Assembly (NCBI GenBank): GCA_041392125.1
Contig: JAWKMR010000005.1
Coordinates: 124,001-188,000 of the forward strand
Length of the DNA: 64,000 bases
Reading direction: 5' to 3'
Origin: Halomarinibacterium sp041392125
GTDB taxonomy: Bacteria; Bacteroidota; Bacteroidia; Flavobacteriales; Flavobacteriaceae
Each line of letters starts with the position of its first letter. Positions within the stretch are counted from its first letter, which is position 1. The notes beneath the pieces are model-generated. The model saw nothing but the letters and a program-made list of their open reading frames with translations. It was not told the DNA's origin and did no database searches. Position numbers and translations under genes: made by a program. This document shows, in pieces, positions 1 through 8,469 of the stretch.

Positions 1-1197
1 AGATAGTGCATTCAACATACCGCGATGTAATCCTGAACCCGAACCACTAAGCACACTATAAAATGAATTATGTTCTGCATCCCCAGAATTATTGATTGTA
101 TTAAAAACAGCATATTGCATTCCGGTACCCGCTCCTGAAAGGGTATTGGTTGTTCCTATATGGATGCCGGATCCGGCTCCTAAAAGGGTGTTTGAAGATC
201 CAATATGTTGCCCAGTTCCTGAATTACTTATAGATGAATTGACACCGTATTGAAATCCATTTCCGGTACCTCCCAAATTATTGTAAACCCCTTGGTGTAT
301 TCCGGAACCTCCTGTTAAAAATTCATTGTACACTCCTGTTTGAACAGAAGTAGAGGTATTTGAAATTGTATTATAAACCCCACGTTGCTCTCCCGAACCA
401 CTACCCGTCAAGCCATTAACAATACCGTAATGAACCCCGGTACCAGTACCAGATAATGAATTTAACATTCCGTAATGAAATCCATTCCCGGAATTGGATA
501 TTGGATTGTAAACTCCTATTTGTTGACCCGAACCTGTTCCAATCATTGCATTATACAATCCATAATGAGTTCCGGTTCCTGTATTGGCAATATTATTGTA
601 AATCCCCATAAGTGAACCACTTCCCGTACCTCCTATAAGGTTATATAAGCCTCTTGTAGTACCTGAACCTGTAAAGTTATTTTCATTATAAATTGAGCTA
701 TTTATTCCCGTATCTGAATAGTTAGAATAAATACTAAGTGTTCTAGTTAAGGTTCCATCCGCCTGATTAAGTTCTAACAGATAATCGGCTGTGTTTTTAC
801 CTATGGCCAAGTTTCCGAAGGTAAACTTATCATCTGTAATATTATCCGGTGGCGAGGTGGTACCTTCTTCATACCAATCAATATCACCTGTAGCCGTTGC
901 TGAAGTAATTAATCGCTCCCAAGTGGCACCATTAAAATAATAATACCCCACTCCGCTTCCACCCGTAGTAGCTGCATTGGTGTTGTAAATAAGTAATCCT
1001 GTTGCTGCGGTATTTACCCCATCCAGCATGGTATCTGTAATATCCAAAAGAGATACTTGTGGAATAAGCATTCCTTTATTGGTTGAAGAAACATCTAGTA
1101 AAGAAGATGGATTAGGAGAAGTAGTACCGATACCAACTTGAGCAATTAAAACAAATTCTTGCATTAAAATTGCCATAAAAAAAATGACTCGTTTCAT
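1..1197 (-). CDS. Repeat-rich surface fibre protein, partial (C-terminus beyond the window)
   Basis: The frame is open from an ATG at 1197 to the window edge (399 codons), so the C-terminal end is missing. The protein starts with a signal peptide ending near ...FVLIAQ. Next comes the N-terminal module shared by the fibre proteins here, with QVGIGTTSPNPSS and DGVNTAATGLLIYNTN. From about residue 170 it is made of 15-residue units of the form GxGxxxGxxNx[ILV]xxx, for example GTGTHYGLYNAMIGT. No tip domain is visible because the gene is cut. By analogy with the next gene it may end in a peptidase S74 domain. It is the most distal of four similar genes on this strand. Function is inferred only as an extracellular fibre or adhesin. 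Confidence 0.85.
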   Translation of the reverse strand, partial: MKRVIFFMAILMQEFVLIAQVGIGTTSPNPSSLLDVSSTNKGMLIPQVSLLDITDTMLDGVNTAATGLLIYNTNAATTGGSGVGYYYFNGATWERLITSATATGDIDWYEEGTTSPPDNITDDKFTFGNLAIGKNTADYLLELNQADGTLTRTLSIYSNYSDTGINSSIYNENNFTGSGTTRGLYNLIGGTGSGSLMGIYNNIANTGTGTHYGLYNAMIGTGSGQQIGVYNPISNSGNGFHYGMLNSLSGTGTGVHYGIVNGLTGSGSGEQRGVYNTISNTSTSVQTGVYNEFLTGGSGIHQGVYNNLGGTGNGFQYGVNSSISNSGTGQHIGSSNTLLGAGSGIHIGTTNTLSGAGTGMQYAVFNTINNSGDAEHNSFYSVLSGSGSGLHRGMLNALS

Positions 1198-1331
1198 CTT
1201 AATAAAACATTTGAAATAGTGGAAGATGCAATGCCCAAATAGTTCCTAACTATCAGATTTTTGAGATATATCAATAGGCATTTCATAACTTTTAATTAAA
1301 AAAGCGGGAGCCATGTAATACTTGGGGAACA

Positions 1332-1339
1332 CAAATGTA
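1332..1339 (-). promoter_or_regulatory. Putative -7 box (TACATTTG) upstream of the partial fibre gene
   Basis: On the minus strand the octamer matches the Bacteroidetes -7 pattern TAnnTTTG. It lies 134 bp upstream of the ATG at 1197, which would give a long leader. No clear -33 TTG is seen at the usual spacing. Confidence 0.35.
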
Positions 1340-1418
1340 ATTTATTGGTTTGAAATAAAATACAGGTGAATCCCCTTTTTTTTATCGTAAAAAATTAGAA
1401 AATTTATAGTTGAAAAAA

Positions 1419-4400
1419 TTACTCTTTTTCCTTTTTAAGTGTTTCGATTTCCTTTTTTAGCGCTTCAATTTGTTCCTGTTGTTGTTTAATGGCATTGATA
1501 AGGATAAAGTCCATAGCACCATAATCTACACCAAGGTAATTCTCTTTGGTTTTTCCGTCTTCGGAAGTATATTCCCATTCTTTTACCATGTAGGGAGCCA
1601 CTTCCTGCAATTCCTGCGCAATGGTTCCTACTCCAGTTTCATGAGGCATTTCGGCTTTTCCATTGTATGTAAACCAAACGGGATTAATTTTTTCTAATAA
1701 AGAAAGCCCATCGGTAAAAGGTTTCACATCTTTCTTTAATTGCCTATCTGAAGCGACTGTCCAAGCACTAGATAAAGGCTTAGCAGCAGAATCAGTCTGT
1801 AGTTGCAATGCAAACCCAGGACTTGCCGTTCCAATACCTAATCTATAGGACACAAATACTCTCCCAGAAAAATAACCGGAAAAAGAACTACTATTAGAAG
1901 GATCTGTAATGGCGTAATAGCCTATCTGATTTCCAGAAGTTCCCAAAAGATTTGCGTAGGAGCCATAATTGGATCCTGTAGCAGCAACATCACCAACTAC
2001 ATAGGTCCCGTATTTTGATCCTGACCCAGTACCCAACAAGGTATAAAACCCAAATCGATTAGAAACATCGGTATTTTGAAAATCATTATAAAGGCCATAT
2101 TTGGTTCCTGTAGCGGTGCCTGTAAAATTATTTTGCACGCCATATTTAATTCCTGTATTAGATCCTGTGAAATCATTGGTCAACCCTGTTCTACTTGAAC
2201 TACCGGAACCTCCAAAAACATTGACAACTCCCAGGACACTGGCGCCAGAAGAACTTACACTCACAAATCGGTTGTATTGACTCATATAATTAGCCCCGGT
2301 TCCGGTACCCGAGAAAGCATTAATAGTCATAATTCCCCCAAAATTGGAGCTTAACGTATTATTAAACAATTCTAAGTTGGGGCTTACAAAAGTTCCGGAC
2401 ACATTCAAAGCATTTTGATTTTGAGCATCAATGGTTACCATTCCCAAATCTGAGGTGGTACCAATGGCAACATGCTCTGTTAAACCATCTCCGGGGGTAA
2501 GATAGGTACCGCCATCGGTCCATTCACTGCTAAAAACACTGGAAGGATCTACCCAGTTTACATTTCCAGCCCCGTCGGTTTGCATTAATTGGTCTGCAGT
2601 TCCTCTGGAAGCGGGTAAAGTATAGGTATTAACTCCAGAAGTTCCTATGGCCACATTTCCTAAAAAATACCCTGCATAGCTGCCACTTTTAAGAACCTGA
2701 GATTGTATGCCGTAGTGAGTCCCTCCGGCTCCGGAATCGATAATAATGTAGTTTCCATATTTATTTCCGGTACCGGAACCATTCATTAATGTAGAAGCTC
2801 CAAAATGAAGCCCGTTTCCTGCTCCTCCAATGCTAGTAGTGACCCCTATCATGGTACCGGTACCATTACTGAGGGTATTATTTATTCCATATTGGGCACC
2901 ACTTCCCGTGCTTGTAAATAAATTATACAATCCTGTAAGGGTACCATTACCCGTATTGGATATCTGGTTTTGAATGGCATATTGATCGCCAGTACCTGTT
3001 CCCGAAAGTATATTCCACATCCCTCTGTGAACCCCAGTACCAGTACCACTTAACTCATTGATAATTCCCGAATGTGCCGCATCACCTGCGTTACCTATAA
3101 GTGTATGTACGCCTATTTGTTCTCCAGTTCCATTACCGATAATGGTATTAATTAACCCGTAATGACTTCCAGAACCCGAACCTGAAAGGCTATTATTTAG
3201 GGCTATATGGGAACCATTCCCTGTGTTAGTAATACTAGTTTGCATACCATATTGATTCCCGGATCCGGAACCAAATAGATTATTTGTAACTCCTATGTGT
3301 TGTCCTGTACCTCCACCGTATAGTGCTGAAACCACACCATGGTGATTACCATTTAAACTGTTATCAATTTCATTATAAGTCCCTATTTGGTTTCCGGTAG
3401 CTGTACCTGTTAAGTAGTTGTGTGTTCCATAATGAAGACCATTACCGGTATTATCAATGGTATTAAAAAGCCCGGTTTGAGTTCCTGTTCCCGATCCGCC
3501 CAAATCATTTACAGTTCCTGTTCGGGTTCCTGTCCCTGTTCCTTCAATAGTATTATAATGCCCATAGTAAGCATACAAAGTGCCCCCATTTACATAATTA
3601 TTACTACCATATATATTTCTAGCAGCGTTTATCACTGAATTGAAGGTACCGTAATGTGTCCCCGAACCCGAACCCGTTACAGAATTATATACCCCAAAAT
3701 GGGCACCCGTTCCTGCTCCGGATACCGTATTATACACGCCATAATGTACCCCGTTTCCGGTATTGCTAACATCATTATAATTTCCATATTGCTCCCCTGT
3801 CCCCGTACCTGACAATGTGCTGTACGTACCAAAATGATCGTTTGTTCCAGTGTTGGTAATAATACTTCGCACCCCAGTCATGGTTCCATTTCCAGATCCG
3901 GATAATACACTTCGCATGCCTTGGTGGGATCCATTACCATTATTGGCAATTTCATTGTAAATGGCATAATGTAAATTATCGCCTGTATTTGTAATGTAAT
4001 TCCCTACCCCAAATTGCGGACCCGTTCCGGCACCTGATAATTGATTATACAAACCATAATGATACCCACTCCCAGAGCCATTGGTAACAGAATGTAAGCC
4101 TCTGTGTTCTCCATTTCCATTGCCTAAGATTCTTCCAAAAAGTCCTACCTGGGTGGCATCTCCTGTATTTGTAACCTCAGAAAGTAACCCATAGGTGGTT
4201 ACATTGGCGGTACCATTCATTAAAATGGATACCCCTCGTCCTCCCTGGTCTTCCTCAACATCTAAAGACCAATCGGCTGTTGTTTTACCAATGGCTACAT
4301 TTCCTTGTGTATAGATATCATCTGTAATGGCGTTGGGACTAGTGGTGGTTCCTTCTTCGTACCAGTCTATATCATCAGTATTTGTAGCAGTAGTAATTAA

Positions 4401-4685
4401 TCGTTCCCAAGTTGTTCCATTAAAATAATAATACCCAACCCCACTACCACCAGTAGCAGCGGCATTAGTATTATAAATTAGTAATCCTGTCGCGGCTGTA
4501 TTTACTCCATCGAGTATGGTATCTGTAACATCTGTAAGTGAAACTTGAGGTATCAAGATTCCTTTATCTGAAGAATTAATATCAATTATGGATGATGCAT
4601 CTGGGGTAGTGGTTCCTATACCCACCTGAGCAAATCCGTAAAAAAAAGGGGCAAAAAAAACTGCTAAAATGACTAACTTTTTCAT
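1419..4685 (-). CDS. Modular fibre protein with 15-residue GxG repeats and C-terminal peptidase S74 domain
   Basis: 1088 aa. Residues 1-20 are a signal peptide; 20-95 are the shared N-terminal module. Residues about 165-660 and 790-930 consist of some 40 degenerate 15-residue units (for example GTGAHFGVYNSVTGS). Residues 979-1065 are a peptidase S74 (endosialidase-type intramolecular chaperone) domain, beginning SDRQLK with Ser979 and Lys984 at the +5 spacing of the known catalytic dyad. The last about 25 residues form a Gln/Glu/Lys-rich coiled coil. Family knowledge: S74 domains trimerise beta-fibres and then cut themselves off. I infer a trimeric extracellular fibre. There is no T9SS tail, so how it reaches the surface is unclear. 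Phage tail fibres use the same domain, but no phage genes are nearby. Confidence 0.88.
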   Translation of the reverse strand: MKKLVILAVFFAPFFYGFAQVGIGTTTPDASSIIDINSSDKGILIPQVSLTDVTDTILDGVNTAATGLLIYNTNAAATGGSGVGYYYFNGTTWERLITTATNTDDIDWYEEGTTTSPNAITDDIYTQGNVAIGKTTADWSLDVEEDQGGRGVSILMNGTANVTTYGLLSEVTNTGDATQVGLFGRILGNGNGEHRGLHSVTNGSGSGYHYGLYNQLSGAGTGPQFGVGNYITNTGDNLHYAIYNEIANNGNGSHQGMRSVLSGSGNGTMTGVRSIITNTGTNDHFGTYSTLSGTGTGEQYGNYNDVSNTGNGVHYGVYNTVSGAGTGAHFGVYNSVTGSGSGTHYGTFNSVINAARNIYGSNNYVNGGTLYAYYGHYNTIEGTGTGTRTGTVNDLGGSGTGTQTGLFNTIDNTGNGLHYGTHNYLTGTATGNQIGTYNEIDNSLNGNHHGVVSALYGGGTGQHIGVTNNLFGSGSGNQYGMQTSITNTGNGSHIALNNSLSGSGSGSHYGLINTIIGNGTGEQIGVHTLIGNAGDAAHSGIINELSGTGTGVHRGMWNILSGTGTGDQYAIQNQISNTGNGTLTGLYNLFTSTGSGAQYGINNTLSNGTGTMIGVTTSIGGAGNGLHFGASTLMNGSGTGNKYGNYIIIDSGAGGTHYGIQSQVLKSGSYAGYFLGNVAIGTSGVNTYTLPASRGTADQLMQTDGAGNVNWVDPSSVFSSEWTDGGTYLTPGDGLTEHVAIGTTSDLGMVTIDAQNQNALNVSGTFVSPNLELFNNTLSSNFGGIMTINAFSGTGTGANYMSQYNRFVSVSSSGASVLGVVNVFGGSGSSSRTGLTNDFTGSNTGIKYGVQNNFTGTATGTKYGLYNDFQNTDVSNRFGFYTLLGTGSGSKYGTYVVGDVAATGSNYGSYANLLGTSGNQIGYYAITDPSNSSSFSGYFSGRVFVSYRLGIGTASPGFALQLQTDSAAKPLSSAWTVASDRQLKKDVKPFTDGLSLLEKINPVWFTYNGKAEMPHETGVGTIAQELQEVAPYMVKEWEYTSEDGKTKENYLGVDYGAMDFILINAIKQQQEQIEALKKEIETLKKEKE
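1890..4200 (-). repeat. Degenerate 45-bp coding repeats (15-residue GxG units)
   Basis: Within the fibre gene most codons fall into 15-residue units G-x-G-x-x-x-G-x-x-N-x-[ILV]-x-x-x, which gives a 45-bp period. Units containing SGTGTG alternate with units containing SNTGNG, so there is a weak 90-bp higher order. A stretch near the middle (about 2290-2690) codes for a non-repeat spacer. The DNA copies differ from each other, so this is protein-level periodicity, not a fresh tandem array. Confidence 0.75.
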
Positions 4686-4779
4686 AGTGTTCTTAAGTAA
4701 AAGATTAGTGCCTAAAAGTGTAGACTTTATAAATATAACTTATTTAGTTTAAACACTCCATTTTGAAAATAGAATACCT

Positions 4780-7224
4780 TTATTCTTTTTTAAGTTTTTC
4801 AATTTCTTTTTTCAAATTCTGAATCTCCTGCTTTTGTTCTTCAATCATTTGTTGTTGCTCCTGAACGGCTTTTACCAACGGTACAACAAATTCAGCATAA
4901 CGCAATCCGTAGTAGTCATCACCGTTTTTGGGTTTATCTACCCCACTGAAATCATAACCCACTTCCTGAGCTGCAGTTTCAACTTCTTGGGCTATAAAAC
5001 CGGTACGTATCATATTTCTGGCATCGGTAATATCTAACTTTGGAAAGTTTTTTGCTTCCGGATTATTTGTATCCGATAAGTAATCGGCCTTCATTTGATA
5101 GGTCACCGGGCGTAATTTCAGAATAAAATCAAGTCCCTTTACATTCTCTTTAATGTTATCCTTCAGGCGTCCATCGGATACGGCAGTGAATCCGACAGCA
5201 CCACCTATAGAGGTAATTACTCCATTGCCTACACGAACAGTGTTAGTACCTGCTGTAGTAGACCCATAGCCTAAAGCCATGGAATTATTATAATTGTTTG
5301 CTCCGGCATCGGCAATACAACCTAAGTAGGTATTCGCATAACCTGTGGCATTGGTATAGCCAGCATAGGTTCCTAGAGCTGTATTCACATAACCATCAGT
5401 AATTGACGATGGATTATTATTAAAAAGTGCATAGGAGCCTACGGCAACGTTCCAAGTATCAAAAGAAGTACCTCCATTACTAAGACTTTGTCTATATAAA
5501 CTTTGATGTCCAATTCCTATATTATAATTTGCTTCGGTATTCTGTCTCATGGCCCAAAATCCCATAGCAATATTGGCAGTAGCTATGGTAGTAGATTCCA
5601 AAGAACCACCCCCAACAGCAATATTGGTTCCTCCTGAAGTTAAACTAGTCATCGCATAATGACCAATAGCTGTGTTTTGGTTTCCAGAAGTAACTCCAAA
5701 CATACTATGGTACCCTATAGAGGTATTCCCATATGGGGTTGACCCGGCACTATTCCCTTGCATGGAAAAGGAGCCTATGGAGGTATTCTCATTACCTGTT
5801 GTATTATACCTAAGGGCGTTCAATCCCATGGCCGTATTATTATTTCCAGTTGTGTTGGCACGCAGCGCATAAGTTCCTACGGCAGCGTTTCGATAACCAT
5901 TGGTGTTATCCCTTAAAGATTCTGTGCCCAAAGCCACATTTTCATAGCCATCTATATTCTCTTTGAGTGATTCAAATCCCATAGCGATATTATCATTTCC
6001 CACCGTGTTTTGCTGCATGGCATCCACGCCAATAGCTGTGTTGTAGTTACCAGTAGTATTGGCAGAAAGTGCAACCGCCCCTACAGCTGTGTTACGGGTT
6101 CCAGTGGTATTGGCATCCAACGCATAAGTACCCAGCGCGGTTCCATAGGAGGCGGTAGTATTAAGCCGCAAGGCATTGTATCCCATGGCAATATTATAGG
6201 ATCCTGTGGTATTTTCAAATAATGTGGAAACCCCAACCCCTGTATTGACTACACCCGTAGTATTATTGTACAAAGATACACCTCCTATAGCCGTGTTATA
6301 AATTCCATTGTTGGTAGCGGTAGGATTATTATTGTATAGCGAAAGGGCGCCAACAGCCGTGTTATATGAGTTCCAAGCAGTATTTGAGTTGTTAAAAGAT
6401 TGATTATACATAGCTCTAAAACCAATAGCGGTAGAATAAATGGAATACGAATCATTGGCCAAAGCATACCGCCCAGTAGCAGTTGCTGCTTGAGCTCCCT
6501 GTCCATATTCCATAGCCCCTACTCCTACCGCCACATTTTGAGCGCCGGATCCATCACCGCGTAAAGCCCTCCAACCAATGGCAACATTCATGCTATTACT
6601 GTTAGCATTTTCCATGGCTTCCCTTCCAATAGCAGTATTGCTTCCTCCCGGCCCCACTAAATCTCGCAAGCTTCGATAACCAATAGCTACATTGCCGTCA
6701 GAATCTGTGGCATTCTCAAGTGCTTGATAACCCATCACAGTATTCAATGTTCCTGTTGTAATAGCGGTTAGCCCTTTATAACCAATAGATGTATTGGTAC
6801 TGGTAGAATCTATTAATCCGGCTACTTGATTGTTTACCCTAATGTTTAAAGGTTGTTCGTCTAAAGTTCCAATAAAATTAGCAGAAGTAGTGCCAGAATT
6901 TCCGTCCAAATTCCACTTAGGCTCTGCAGAGGTGGTCATCTTTTCCCAAGTTGTTCCGTTAAAATAATAAAACCCTACCCCACTACCCCCGGTGGTGGCA
7001 CTATTGGTATTGTAAATAAGTAATCCCGTTGCAGCGGTATTGACACCATCCAGCATAGTATCGGTGACATCTGCCAATGACACTCGCGGAATTAAAATAC
7101 CTTTATCCGTTTCAGTAATGTCTAAAATAGAAGATGCATCCGGAGTGACTGTTCCTATACCCACCTGAGAAATAAGTAGAGTATGTATGCAAAAGGCTCC
7201 TAGAAATAAAAATAGCTTTCTCAT
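4780..7224 (-). CDS. YadA-head-like fibre protein with 17-residue repeats and C-terminal peptidase S74 domain
   Basis: 814 aa. Signal peptide (1-20) and the shared N-terminal module (20-95, with QVGIGTVTPDASS) come first. From about 140 to 680 the protein is built of 17-residue units such as NTAMGLNALRYNTTGNE, close to the Hep_Hag/YadA-head type of left-handed beta-roll repeat. Residues 683-790 are a peptidase S74 domain starting SDGRLK, with the Ser683/Lys688 pair in place. The C-terminus is a strong coiled coil (QEQQQMIEEQKQEIQNLKKE). The gene lies 94 bp upstream of the 1088-aa fibre gene and 114 bp downstream of the 324-aa gene, so the four genes may form one operon or have separate promoters. 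Role inferred: trimeric adhesin or surface fibre. Confidence 0.87.
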   Translation of the reverse strand: MRKLFLFLGAFCIHTLLISQVGIGTVTPDASSILDITETDKGILIPRVSLADVTDTMLDGVNTAATGLLIYNTNSATTGGSGVGFYYFNGTTWEKMTTSAEPKWNLDGNSGTTSANFIGTLDEQPLNIRVNNQVAGLIDSTSTNTSIGYKGLTAITTGTLNTVMGYQALENATDSDGNVAIGYRSLRDLVGPGGSNTAIGREAMENANSNSMNVAIGWRALRGDGSGAQNVAVGVGAMEYGQGAQAATATGRYALANDSYSIYSTAIGFRAMYNQSFNNSNTAWNSYNTAVGALSLYNNNPTATNNGIYNTAIGGVSLYNNTTGVVNTGVGVSTLFENTTGSYNIAMGYNALRLNTTASYGTALGTYALDANTTGTRNTAVGAVALSANTTGNYNTAIGVDAMQQNTVGNDNIAMGFESLKENIDGYENVALGTESLRDNTNGYRNAAVGTYALRANTTGNNNTAMGLNALRYNTTGNENTSIGSFSMQGNSAGSTPYGNTSIGYHSMFGVTSGNQNTAIGHYAMTSLTSGGTNIAVGGGSLESTTIATANIAMGFWAMRQNTEANYNIGIGHQSLYRQSLSNGGTSFDTWNVAVGSYALFNNNPSSITDGYVNTALGTYAGYTNATGYANTYLGCIADAGANNYNNSMALGYGSTTAGTNTVRVGNGVITSIGGAVGFTAVSDGRLKDNIKENVKGLDFILKLRPVTYQMKADYLSDTNNPEAKNFPKLDITDARNMIRTGFIAQEVETAAQEVGYDFSGVDKPKNGDDYYGLRYAEFVVPLVKAVQEQQQMIEEQKQEIQNLKKEIEKLKKE

Positions 7225-7271
7225 ATTATAAAATTTAATAAGTAGATAAGCTATTGATAATTGGGGATTTA

Positions 7272-7279
7272 CAAATATA
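7272..7279 (-). promoter_or_regulatory. Putative -7 box (TATATTTG) upstream of the 814-aa fibre gene
   Basis: The minus-strand octamer fits TAnnTTTG and lies 47 bp before the ATG at 7224. No good -33 TTG is seen. If real, the 814-aa fibre gene can be transcribed separately from the gene at 8313. Confidence 0.4.
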
Positions 7280-7338
7280 AAGGTTTCATTTATAATAAGA
7301 TAGGGGTATTTAACCCATTTTATTCTTTTAAATCCCTT

Positions 7339-8313
7339 TTATTGCCAAACAAAGAGAATGTTTGCTTCTGTAGGAAAACTAACAAGTGATGCTGAAATAT
7401 TAGATAATCGAACATTTATAGCGTCGGCATCCATCCACACATGTTGTACAAATACAGAGGTTCCTAAATCACTTTCAAAAGCCACTGAAGCACCTGTTTG
7501 CTGCGGAATATTTAAAACACTATTGGTACCTGTAATTGTTAAAACAACACTCGAATTAGCAGGAATTGAAGTCGTGCCAAAATTCCAGTTTAGAGAATAC
7601 ATTCCTGAATGCACATTACCAGGGGTTCCTAATTTAAAAGTACCTTCAACATCTAGGGTAGCATTGGGGGTGGGAGTCCTTAATCCCAAATTCCCTGAAG
7701 CATCTACCCGAAGTACTTCACTACTATTAATACTAAAGGCTATTTCATCAGTTGCTGGGCTAAAAAAACCGGTTGTTGCATCGCCATTAAAATAAAATGA
7801 TGGATCTACTTCTGAACCATCGTCAAATTGAATTTCATTAACACGATTATTGGAAGCAGGATCTAAATAGTAGGCACTATTATCCCAATCTATAATTTGG
7901 TTGCTGATATACAAATCGTTATTAGTAGCATTGGTATTACCGATGTACACATTTCCACTTTGGCGTTCAATATCGGATCCATTAGTTACCCAGTCTCCAT
8001 CATCAAGGGAGGCATTCGAAGTAATTAAACGCTCCCATAAAGTTCCGTTAAAATAATAATAACCCACTCCACTACCACCAGTGGTAATCGCATTGGTATT
8101 ATAAATTAATAACCCGGTAGCCGCTGTATTAACACCATCCAACATTGTATTAGCAACATTGGGTAGAGATACCTGCGGAATTAAAACTCCTTTATTGGTG
8201 GAAGAAATATCGATTATAGACGAAGGAGCAGGTGTAGTAGTACCAACCCCTACTTGCGAACACAGAAAATGGCTAACAGTAAAAAACCCTGCCAATAACA
8301 CTATCTTTTTCAT
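7339..8313 (-). CDS. Short fibre-family protein with shared N-module and an unassigned beta-rich C-terminus
   Basis: 324 aa. The signal peptide and N-terminal module (QVGVGTTTPAPSS, DGVNTAATGLLIYNTN, GVGYYYFNGTLWERL) are nearly identical to those of the three neighbouring fibre genes. It lacks the 15- or 17-residue repeats and the S74 domain. The middle (about 115-225) resembles tail-fibre linkers (YLDPASNNRVNEIQF, GNLGLRTPTPNATLDVEG). The last about 95 residues are beta-strand-like and end NILFVWQ; I do not recognise the domain, which could be a jelly-roll tip. First gene of the fibre cluster on this strand, divergent from nhaC with a 156-bp gap. Function unknown beyond being exported. Confidence 0.8.
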   Translation of the reverse strand: MKKIVLLAGFFTVSHFLCSQVGVGTTTPAPSSIIDISSTNKGVLIPQVSLPNVANTMLDGVNTAATGLLIYNTNAITTGGSGVGYYYFNGTLWERLITSNASLDDGDWVTNGSDIERQSGNVYIGNTNATNNDLYISNQIIDWDNSAYYLDPASNNRVNEIQFDDGSEVDPSFYFNGDATTGFFSPATDEIAFSINSSEVLRVDASGNLGLRTPTPNATLDVEGTFKLGTPGNVHSGMYSLNWNFGTTSIPANSSVVLTITGTNSVLNIPQQTGASVAFESDLGTSVFVQHVWMDADAINVRLSNISASLVSFPTEANILFVWQ

Positions 8314-8400
8314 AGTATAATTTTAAAAGCAGGGGAGCTATTAAATAATTGGGTAAAAGTTACAATAAAATAAAATGTAAACTATATGAAATCCTCTTTT

Positions 8401-8429
8401 TTGTTAAACTTCAAATTTGCATACTTTTT
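8401..8429 (+). promoter_or_regulatory. Possible nhaC promoter
   Basis: TTG at 8401-8403 is followed after 18 bp by TACTTTTT, one base off the TAnnTTTG -7 consensus. It lies 40 bp before the nhaC ATG. Position is good but the last base is wrong. Confidence 0.3.
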
Positions 8430-8469
8430 TACAAAATCGTAACATTACAACTCTTTTAACATTGCATAT

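Noticed and set aside
1890..4200. CRISPR-like regular spacing
   Set aside because: The 45-bp period is coding and the units are degenerate, with no constant repeat and unique spacers.
1419..4685. Prophage tail fibre
   Set aside because: The S74 domain occurs in phages, but there are no phage structural, lysis or integrase genes and the proteins carry signal peptides.
7358..7795. 145-aa plus-strand open frame
   Set aside because: It is the antisense shadow of the 324-aa fibre gene, which has a signal peptide and family module.
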